Source: Bacteroidia bacterium
GTDB lineage: Bacteria > Bacteroidota > Bacteroidia > Bacteroidales > CAJPTX01
Length of the DNA stretch: 16,318 nucleotides
Direction: 5' to 3'
NCBI GenBank assembly: GCA_905373665.1
Contig: CAJPTV010000045.1
Coordinates: 1 to 16,318 of the forward strand
Position numbers and translations under genes: made by a program. This document shows positions 1-7,800 of this stretch, piece by piece. Each line of letters starts with the position of its first letter. Positions within the stretch are counted from its first letter, which is position 1. The notes under the pieces were generated by a model. That model was not told the DNA's origin, searched no databases, and was given only the letters and a program-made list of their open reading frames with translations.

Positions 1-955
1 CCGTGCCTGTAGTGATATTCTCTGTACCCTTCTTTACTTCCAACGTACCGTTTTGTGGCGCAGCGATAGTTACCGTGTATTTCGTTGGGTCACCGCCCTG
101 ATTCTCTACCGCCTTGAACGTTGCCTTGAAGGTCACGTCTGCCGCGAGGGTGTAGGGCACCGTTACAGCCTCCTTGCTCCCCTTCTTGTCTGCGGGCAAG
201 AAATCCGTATCATTACCACCAACAGTAGCCACGAGGGTTTCAAGCTCGTAGTTTGCAACGGGAGTTACCGTAAGGGTAAGCTCGGTATCCTTGTCTAGCG
301 CCGTGCCTGTAGTGATATTCTCTGTACCCTTCTTTACTTCCAACGTACCGTTTTGCGGAGCGTCGAAGGTTATCTTGTATTGCGGCTTAGGATCGCCACC
401 CTGTTGTACTGCCTTGAACGTAGCCTTAAAGGTCACGTTTGCCTCGAGCTTATAGGTTACCGCTACGGCTTCCTTGCTCCCCTTCTTATCTTGCGCAAGG
501 TCTGTTTCCGCGCCAGCTACCACAGCCACGAGGGTTTCAAGCTTATAGCCCGCAACAGGAGTTACCGTAAGGGTAAGCTCGGTATCCTTGTCTAGTGCCG
601 TGCCTGTAGTGATATTCTCTGTACCCTTCTTTACTTCCAACGTACCGTTTTGCGGAGCGTCGAAGGTTATCTTGTATTGCGGCACGCCCTCTTTCTTGAA
701 GGTCGCTACAAACTCAACGTTCGCGATCAGTTCGTAATTCACAGTCTTGGCTTCCTTTCCGCCCTCGGCAAGCTTAACGTCATCTTTACCCGCTACTTTC
801 GCTACCAAAGAGACAAGTTCGCACTTATCGTTTGGGGTTACCTTGAGCATCAGCTGAGTCTTGGTGTCGAGCGTAGCGCCCGTTGTCACAGCTGCCCCGC
901 CATTGGTCACCTCAAGCTTACCATTCTGCGGCGTAGCGTTGAATGTAACCGAGTA
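1..955 (-). repeat. Tandem InlB-like beta-repeats in the leucine-rich-repeat protein
   Basis: Four consecutive units read on the minus strand: residues 1268-1360 (955-677, 93 aa, most diverged), 1361-1459 (676-380, 99 aa), 1460-1559 (379-80, 100 aa) and a partial unit from 1560 (79-1). Each starts Y(K/T/S)(I/V)TF/TI, continues with APQNGTLEVKKG and ends with a sentence like VTFKATFKA. At DNA level 301-386 is identical to 598-683 (86 bases), and 1-55 is identical to 301-355 and 598-652. Extended leftward, 255-386 and 552-683 differ at only two of 132 positions. The near identity implies recent duplication or homogenisation and makes copy number unstable and short-read assembly unsafe here. Confidence 0.92.
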
Positions 956-3900
956 CTGCTGTTTTACCACGGTGGCAACGAGTACCATGTCCTTCGTGAG
1001 CTTCTTCGTAGTGGGGGCTGTGAGATCGAGTGGCTCGCTCTCCCCCTCTATCTTGAGTTCGGAGACACGATAGTCCCCCTTCCCCTCGGCATGGATAGAG
1101 AGTTCCGCATTTTCCCTTACCGCCATCCCTGTCGTAACGTCGTGGCTTGTTCCGTTAGCATCAGAATATGTTACGTTCCACATTACATAGTCTTTCGCCT
1201 CTTCGGGGGTGGTCTTAAAGGTAACGGTGTGGGTGATGTACTCGAGCTCCTTGTTCATCATGTTGGCTTGCCCAGTCTTCACCTCACACGCTTGGTTCAT
1301 TAGGGAGACACAGCCGTCTTTCTTGATGTTGAAGTGATACATCCCGACCGTTTCCACGATAAAGCGAGCCATACCCTCCTCGTCAGTAGCCACCTCTTCA
1401 AGCACCGCGTCATTAGCGTCCATGAGGGTCACCATAGCCCCCTTGACCCCGTCGGTTTCTCCTTTCATTTTCACGCTGAACGAGAGTACCATAGGAGCAG
1501 TGGTGGGCAATGTCCAGCCGTCCCACTTGCCGCCGACGTAGAGCTTCGGGTCTTCTGTGTCACCTTCGAAGCCTGCGAGGACGTCCTCAAAATCATCGCT
1601 CAGGATGATAATCTTACGATTGGCAGCACACCCTGTAGATGCACCCTTGCTATAGCTTTCTGGGTGCTGCCCTACGACGAGCGTAGCCAACTTCGTGCAC
1701 TCTGCAAAAGCAGACGCCTTAATCGTATTGAGTTTCATGGTTTTGAGCTTCGTGAGCCCCGTACAGCCCTTGAGCCCCTCTTTCTCTATGGTTTCAAGCG
1801 AAGGGAGGTCTAAGCTTGTGAGCCCCGTGCAGCCCTGTAAGCCCGCCTCACCAATCTTCGTAAGTGAGGGGAAGAAGCACTTCGTGAGCCCTGTGCTGCC
1901 CTGTAGGGCAGCTCCTTCCAGCTCGGAGAGGGCGGGGAAGTTCAGCTCAGCGAGCTTCTTGCACCCCACAAGAGCCTTTGTACCGAGAGAGATAAGCTTT
2001 GCTGCCTCGATTGTGGTTAGCGCCCCACAGTTCTCAAAGGCGTTTTCCTCAATGCTTTCCAGTTCTGGGCAAACGACCTTTGTAATCCCCGTACACCCCT
2101 TAAAAGCAGTCTTGCTTAGGGCTCCGAGCAAGGGGAGTTGCACCTCGGTGAGGGCAGTACACCCCATGAACGCATTTTCGGAGATCGTGGCAATTTTTGC
2201 AGCGTTCGGGATAGTGGCGAGTGCCGTACAGCCACTGAAGACGCCCTCTGAGATGGAGGTTACCTCTGCAGCGAGTGTCACCTCGGTGAGCGCCGTACAC
2301 CCTGCAAAGCAGCCCTTACCTAAGCCGTTCGCCGTCAGGGCGGGTAGTGCCACCGTAGCGAGTTTCGTACAGCCAGCAAATGCACTCTCGCCCACAGACT
2401 CCGTCTTCAGGAGGCGCACTGTGGTTAACGCCGAAGCGCCAGCGAAGGCCTTTGTCGCTACCGCATCCAATTTCGCTTCGATTTCTACGGTCGTGAGACT
2501 GGGGGCGGTAAAGATACACTTGTCCGTGGTCATGTGCCCGAGCCCGACGCCGTCCTTCACCGTAAAGGTGGTAAGCTTCGTGAGCTGGGCGCTTAGCGTC
2601 TCCCACTCGCTCCAGTTTTGGAACGTACCTGCCTTGATGGTGAGCGTAAGCACATCGCCCAGCTTAGCTTCAGGGAAGCCTGCTGCTTCAATAGCGCTGG
2701 CGAGCCCATTGCCCGTACCCTTTTCCGTACCATTGACCAAAACCTCGAGGTCTAGAGCCTTGAACGAAGCCTTGAGGGTGATATTAGCCGCAGGCATGGT
2801 AAACTGCTGGGTCGTGAACTCCGTCGTCTTTCCTTCATGCTCGTAATAAAGCTTTACGAACGTATAGCCAGGGTCGGGGGTCACGGTGACGGTAACCGTC
2901 TCGCCAGCAGCTGCAAGGTCAGAGCCTGAGATCTTACCGTGCATATCATTCTCATACTTGATTTCGTAGAGTCTACTTACGGGAAGCACCCAGCCGAACC
3001 ACTTACCGTCGTGGTACACCTCATCGCCATCGTCGAACTTACCGCGTAGGCGGTGGATTTCCCGCGGCGTATACTCCTTACCGTCCGCTTGCTTAAGGGT
3101 CAGTTGACGCGCTGCGGGGCATCCCTCAAAAGGTGCAGCATCTTTAGCCACCGTAGGCACAGTCTCCCCACAAAGGGTGAGCTTAGCAAGCGCCGAGCAG
3201 CCTGCAAAGGCTTTCTGCTTCATAGCGGCAAGCTTCAGGAGCTGCAGCTCAGCGAGGGCAGTACAACCACTAAAGGCTTCTTTCTCAATCGTAGCAAGCT
3301 GTGGCGCGTCAAGGGTTGTGAGCTTTGTGCACCCCTTAAAGGCTTCTTGCCCCACGGTGGTGGTTTGCGGCAGACGAATCGTCTTACACTGTGCCCCCTC
3401 CAAGAACTTGTTCGGTACTGTGGTGAGGTTTGCAAGCGAAAGCTCCTCTATCGCAGCGGGGAGGACGAGGCTCTGTCCGGGCTCTGCCAATACGTAGCGC
3501 GAAACGCCAGCTTCTACCGCGAGGGCGCTCAGCCCTGTAAAGTCCGCAAAGCGATCGGAGAGCGCTTTATAGTCCGTAGCATCAAACGTTCCTTCTGTGA
3601 AGGCGATTTTCTTAACCTTCGTTTTGTCAATGTCGGTAACCTTTGCGAGGATGGCCGCCATGTCGCGCCCCGTATAGCTCTTGTCAATCCCCTCGCCCGT
3701 GAACTGCACCTTTAGGCTATTTTCGGTAAAGGTAGCCTTTGCGGTAACGTTCGCAGCAGGCATGCTAAATACTCCGTTTGTGTGCGCAATGGGGTCGTTT
3801 GGCGCTTCGGTCTTAAAGAGCTCTAGCTTTTGGAACTGATAGCCGTGGTTGTGCTCAACCTTTAGCGTAATCGGCGTCCCCTCTTTGAACTGTGTCCCCT

Positions 3901-4756
3901 CGGGCGACACGACTATACGACCACCCTCGTTGGGCACAACCGTCGTGGTGAGCGTATACTGCGTGCTACCCGTGTAGGGCATAATCTCAAAAACCCACCA
4001 GAAATTATCTTCGGTGTTGCCGTCCTCTATCGCCTTGTAGGCTTTCACAAGCGCGTTATACTTATCCTCTGGAAGATCCGAGCCGTCAGGTGCGGAGAAG
4101 GTAAGCTTGGGGTGACGCCCGTTGAAAAGAGATACCCAAGATCCGCCTTCGCCTGGATGTACAAATGCTGGTATCTTGTTCTCATTCTCTCCTAAGATGA
4201 GCATCTCCAAGGTAGAAGCACAAGAGCCGAACTGAAAGTCACTAAAGGCATTCAAACGCGGCAGGTGAAGCGTCTTAAGGTTCGTATAACTATCTGTCCC
4301 AAATCTATATACATCCTTACAGTCGGGCATATAAATGCGCTCGATGGTGGCTGTAAAGGCTTTTTCATCTAAGAAACTTACCTTAGCAATGCGCGCTTCT
4401 TTCAGGACGGGAAGGGCAGCAAGCGAAGGCATCGACGCCACGTCGTCCATAGAGGCAGCCACCGTAAGCTTCGTAAGGCTGGCAAACTTGTCAGCCTTAT
4501 CTTCTAGATACTTCCAGTCGGCGCTCTCGAGCTTTCCGCCCGTGAACTCCAGCTCAGTAATTGTACTCAGCGTAACCCCCTCGAGCGCCTTTTCCAAGGA
4601 TTCTACCTCATTAAAGGGGGTCGCTGTCGCGCCCACCTTATACTGTCCAGTGACCTTCTTCGTGTCTTCCGGAGGCTCTTGCGCCGCAGCACGCGGCACA
4701 AAGCAACATAGTGTGCAAATCCATACAAGGATTGGCAGGGTGAAAACTCTTTTCAT
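1..4756 (-). CDS. Giant secreted BspA-type leucine-rich-repeat / InlB-like beta-repeat surface protein (3' end outside window)
   Basis: Open from ATG at 4756 to the window edge with no stop, giving 1585 visible residues. An in-frame TAA lies five codons upstream, which fixes the start; there is no clear Shine-Dalgarno, only an A-rich leader. Residues 1-25 form a Sec signal peptide ending AAA before Q26, with no good lipobox. Three super-modules follow, each with an entry motif (near D80, D395 and W718), leucine-rich repeats of the type AFxGCTALTxVxLP, and a tryptophan cap (ending P260, P592, P1084). Beta-repeats follow the first two caps (about 262-345 and 596-668); the third is followed by a carboxypeptidase-regulatory-like segment (about 1085-1170). 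From residue 1268 come tandem beta-repeats of 93-100 residues. BspA-like proteins bind host matrix or other bacteria, so a surface adhesin is the likely role. The C-terminus, where a T9SS sorting domain would be expected, is not visible. It lies 105 bp downstream of the protease gene on the same strand, behind a terminator. Confidence 0.93.
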   Translation of the reverse strand, partial: MKRVFTLPILVWICTLCCFVPRAAAQEPPEDTKKVTGQYKVGATATPFNEVESLEKALEGVTLSTITELEFTGGKLESADWKYLEDKADKFASLTKLTVAASMDDVASMPSLAALPVLKEARIAKVSFLDEKAFTATIERIYMPDCKDVYRFGTDSYTNLKTLHLPRLNAFSDFQFGSCASTLEMLILGENENKIPAFVHPGEGGSWVSLFNGRHPKLTFSAPDGSDLPEDKYNALVKAYKAIEDGNTEDNFWWVFEIMPYTGSTQYTLTTTVVPNEGGRIVVSPEGTQFKEGTPITLKVEHNHGYQFQKLELFKTEAPNDPIAHTNGVFSMPAANVTAKATFTENSLKVQFTGEGIDKSYTGRDMAAILAKVTDIDKTKVKKIAFTEGTFDATDYKALSDRFADFTGLSALAVEAGVSRYVLAEPGQSLVLPAAIEELSLANLTTVPNKFLEGAQCKTIRLPQTTTVGQEAFKGCTKLTTLDAPQLATIEKEAFSGCTALAELQLLKLAAMKQKAFAGCSALAKLTLCGETVPTVAKDAAPFEGCPAARQLTLKQADGKEYTPREIHRLRGKFDDGDEVYHDGKWFGWVLPVSRLYEIKYENDMHGKISGSDLAAAGETVTVTVTPDPGYTFVKLYYEHEGKTTEFTTQQFTMPAANITLKASFKALDLEVLVNGTEKGTGNGLASAIEAAGFPEAKLGDVLTLTIKAGTFQNWSEWETLSAQLTKLTTFTVKDGVGLGHMTTDKCIFTAPSLTTVEIEAKLDAVATKAFAGASALTTVRLLKTESVGESAFAGCTKLATVALPALTANGLGKGCFAGCTALTEVTLAAEVTSISEGVFSGCTALATIPNAAKIATISENAFMGCTALTEVQLPLLGALSKTAFKGCTGITKVVCPELESIEENAFENCGALTTIEAAKLISLGTKALVGCKKLAELNFPALSELEGAALQGSTGLTKCFFPSLTKIGEAGLQGCTGLTSLDLPSLETIEKEGLKGCTGLTKLKTMKLNTIKASAFAECTKLATLVVGQHPESYSKGASTGCAANRKIIILSDDFEDVLAGFEGDTEDPKLYVGGKWDGWTLPTTAPMVLSFSVKMKGETDGVKGAMVTLMDANDAVLEEVATDEEGMARFIVETVGMYHFNIKKDGCVSLMNQACEVKTGQANMMNKELEYITHTVTFKTTPEEAKDYVMWNVTYSDANGTSHDVTTGMAVRENAELSIHAEGKGDYRVSELKIEGESEPLDLTAPTTKKLTKDMVLVATVVKQQYSVTFNATPQNGKLEVTNGGAAVTTGATLDTKTQLMLKVTPNDKCELVSLVAKVAGKDDVKLAEGGKEAKTVNYELIANVEFVATFKKEGVPQYKITFDAPQNGTLEVKKGTENITTGTALDKDTELTLTVTPVAGYKLETLVAVVAGAETDLAQDKKGSKEAVAVTYKLEANVTFKATFKAVQQGGDPKPQYKITFDAPQNGTLEVKKGTENITTGTALDKDTELTLTVTPVANYELETLVATVGGNDTDFLPADKKGSKEAVTVPYTLAADVTFKATFKAVENQGGDPTKYTVTIAAPQNGTLEVKKGTENITTGT
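1673..2449 (-). repeat. BspA-type leucine-rich repeat array (third block)
   Basis: Residues 770-1028 contain about twelve consecutive units of 21-24 residues. The consensus is (A/G)(F/L)xGCTxLTxVxLPxLxxIxxx, matching the LRR_5 / BspA (Treponema pallidum-type) class. Early units read AFAGASALTTV, AFAGCTKLATV and CFAGCTALTEV; later ones read GLQGCTGLTSL and GLKGCTGLTKL. The cysteine at position five of the consensus is kept in most units. A shorter array of the same class lies around residues 439-545, and a degenerate one before residue 205. Confidence 0.9.
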
Positions 4757-4779
4757 ATCGTATACTTTTTAGTTATGCA

Positions 4780-4787
4780 CAAAGGGA
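4780..4787 (-). promoter_or_regulatory. Weak candidate -7 box for the leucine-rich-repeat gene
   Basis: Read on the minus strand this is TCCCTTTG, one mismatch from the Bacteroidota -7 consensus TAnnTTTG, about 23 bases upstream of the start codon. No -33 TTTG element was recognised. It is offered because the terminator upstream implies that this gene needs its own promoter, but the match is weak and the resulting leader would be very short. Confidence 0.25.
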
Positions 4788-4807
4788 AAGGGGGGAGGGT
4801 AAAATAA

Positions 4808-4849
4808 TGGCTATGTACAGGCGCAGCTCCTTGCCCCCGTACATAGCCA
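4808..4849 (-). terminator. Intrinsic terminator after the S8 protease gene
   Basis: A perfect 11-bp inverted repeat, TGGCTATGTAC at 4808-4818 and GTACATAGCCA at 4839-4849, encloses a 20-base loop. On the minus strand it begins 12 bases after the protease stop codon, and the stem is followed by the T-rich run TTATTTT. The plus-strand flank is not T-rich, so it is directional for the protease. It sits between two same-strand giant genes and would uncouple their expression or cap read-through. Confidence 0.85.
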
Positions 4850-4861
4850 CTTAGAGAAGAC

Positions 4862-7800
4862 TTATTGTTTCACAAAACGGAGGGTATTCACCACCCCGTG
4901 GCGCGAGAGACGAAGCAGGTAGAGCCCTTCACGCATCGCACGAAGGTCGAGACGCGTCACCCCTTGCACCGCCGTTGCCTCAAGCATGGTCTCACCTACG
5001 GCAGAGAGTACTACAAGGCGGTCGCCCTCCTGCGTGCCATCTACCACGAGATAGTCAGCCACTGGATTCGGACGAAGCGTAATGCCGAGCTCTTGTCCCT
5101 CTTCTACCGCACTCACCTTTTCTACCGTCAGCACGAAAGTGTGAGCCTCTTTGAGGGTGAGCGGCAGGTCGTTGTCCTTATCGAGGGTAAGCTCCTGGTT
5201 GCCGTTCGCCTCATCGACTAGTTTCACAATCGTCCACCCCGGGGTAGTGGTGACGTGTAAGAAGAGCTTGCTCCCTACGATGAACTGCGTTGGGTTCTCT
5301 TCGGTGGTTACCTTCTTGTCGTCCTCGGTACGGAAGGTAATCTTTGCCCCCTCAGCGGGCTCGATGCGGGTCTTGACATTCGACATCGGTTCGTAGTTTA
5401 CGACCCACTCTTCGGTTTCGCCCAACTCAAATGCGAAGACTCCGCTTACCAGCGTGACAGGCGCTCCGTTACGCGTCATTGACGAGACGGCAAAGCCCGT
5501 GTTCTGCATCGCTACGCCACGCACTTGGTCGCCTCGGTAAAGCTCAGCGGTATTCAGATCCAGCGGCTTACCCTCGGCGGTTGACAGGGTGATGTAGCCT
5601 GCCTCGGCGGGCGTTATCGTTACCTTCGGGCGGACGGGGGCTAAGAGCTCCTTCTTCACTACCACAGCCGTGTAAACCACGTCGTGCGCTTCTTCTGAAG
5701 CCTCGAGCGCAGCCTTGCGGTTCTCGTCAGGTAGCCAGTAACGGAAGGCATACCCTTCTGCCACCGAAACGGTAATGGGCTCAGTCTTTTTCCCAGGCTC
5801 AATCCACTGTTCGGTCACCTCCTTCTCTCCGATCATAAAGCGCGTAGCCTGCGGGAGCGTCGAACGGTAGGAGACGTGAATCATCTCTTTCGATTTGCAG
5901 AGCGCCGTATAGGTCACATTGTCCGTAGCGGGCTGCTCGGGGCGCTTAAGGGTCGTTACGCCGTCGTCCCACTTCCAGAACTTAAAGCCAGAGACGGGCT
6001 GTGCCGACACCTGGGGCGGGAGCTGTCCGTAGGTACAATCTTTCAATACATAGAAGCCGTCCTCACGGGGGAGCGTCACATCTTTTCCGCCTTCCTTCTT
6101 GGTGAAGGTTGCCGCACCAGCAGGCTCAGACTTGTACTTGAGCGTAACGTTCGGGAGCTTGTTCTCATAGTAAATCGCCACGTTGTCAACGAGCAACCAG
6201 TAGCTCCACTTCCCTTCGTAAACGATACGGAACTGTACGTACTTCTTATCCTTGAGCTCGGCTGGCTTTACAATGGCCTGCACGTTGAGGTTAGAGTTCC
6301 ACGCGTAGAGTTTCCCCTTTTCTGCGTCCTTCCAACCGTCGCCACAGTCGTACTGTACCTTTGCCGCCGATGTCGGGGGCTCATAGTCACGATAGTAGGA
6401 GGTGCAGGTGAAGAGGAGGTTGTTTTTATCGTCGTGTTTCTTGAGCTCGAAACGCGGGGTGTAGAGTACGGCCTCGAAGTCCGCCTTCAAATCCTTATCC
6501 GCATCGATGATGAAGAAGTAACCGTCGAGCTTGTCTTGCAACCACGTGGGGTGGTTGGTGAGCTGCCACGAGAGCGCCTTGCCCGTCGGAGAGCGGCGTC
6601 GTGAGGTGGTCGCCCACCCTTCGGGGAACTCGCCCGACTCGAAGTTATTCGCGTATGGGAGCTGCGCCTGCGTCCTGAAGATTGCATAGAGTGTATTGTC
6701 TTCGCGCACGGAGGCTTCCGAACGTGTGGGACTGGTATTACCGTCGCTCCACAGGAGGAAGAAATAGCCAGCATCGGGCTTTGCCGTGACGCTCTTACCA
6801 TTGCCCTCGAAGAGGATGTTTTGCTCCAGCTCGCCCTCGATAGTCCCCTTGCCGTCTACTCGGTAGGAAATCTTGTAGGTATTCCGTCCGAAGGAGGCAG
6901 TAAAGCTCTTGTTTTCTGCCCCAAAGAGGTCGGCACGTGGGTTTTCGGTGCTTTCGTCGTCCCACTTCTCAAAGTGGTAACCTTCGTGGGCTTGGGCAAA
7001 GACGGGCGAGCCCGTATCGCCTTGTGCCAACACTTGCTGGGTTTGCCCAAAGAGGTCGCCCCCCGCCGTAGCGCTGTAGGTATAGGTCACCGCAGAGCTT
7101 TCCATCGCAATGGTCACCTGCGCGGCAGCTTCCTTCATTTCCAACGTACGTTTCACGGGGATAAAGCCGCCCTTGGTCACCGTATACTCGTGCGTGGTAT
7201 TCTTAGCAATGGGGAGCGTGAGTGTCCCGTTAGCGTGGGTCAGATAGCGTTCGCCATCTATCGCGATGGTCGCACCTGCGAGCGGCGCACCCTTCCCCGT
7301 AACGGTAATGGTAAACGGATAGAGCTCGCCCTGCTTTACTGTAAGGGTCGCCTCCGTGGGCGTAACGGTGTAGTTCCCTACTGTATAAGCAGCGGTGCTA
7401 GGCGCAATCTGATACGAGCTAGGGAGGAGCTCTTCGGTAAAGGAGAGCATCTTCCGAGCAGGGTCATACTTCCCGATCACCGTGCCGTCAGTTTTCTTGA
7501 ACTGGTAGTCGCCGTGTACGAGCGGGTTCGGGAGCAGCCCGTGATGCTCGGGTGCAACCAGCCCGTCAAAAGCGTAAGTAAAGGCAAACTCCGCACCGTA
7601 GACGAGTTCCGTAGCCGTAGGCTTCACCGTGATAGGCTTCGGGGTGACGGTGATCTTTTTGGTAAGCACATTCGACATCAGGTAGCTTTTCCCTTCGGGC
7701 TGGAAGAGCGAGAGGGTCGCCTCGCCCACGCCTGCTAGGTAGAGCTTCTTATCTAAGACGGTCGCGACACTCGGGTTGTCCGACGTGCCCACAATCGGGT

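Noticed and set aside
1..955. Regularly spaced direct repeats that might be a CRISPR array
   Set aside because: The period is about 300 bases, repeats and spacers are all in one coding frame, and no cas genes are present.
53..1303. Three similar plus-strand frames (53-298, 353-595, 650-1303)
   Set aside because: Their similarity comes from the tandem repeats of the minus-strand gene read backwards; they have no ribosome sites and no protein-like features of their own.
1695..2846. 383-codon plus-strand open frame rich in S, V, A and P
   Set aside because: It is the antisense shadow of the leucine-rich repeats; its apparent repeats (such as VSPVQP and VSAVHP) simply mirror the GCTALT codons.
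4680..4756. Lipoprotein signal on the leucine-rich-repeat protein (CTLCC in the hydrophobic core)
   Set aside because: No A/G/S directly before the cysteines, and a good signal peptidase I site (AAA before Q26) follows.
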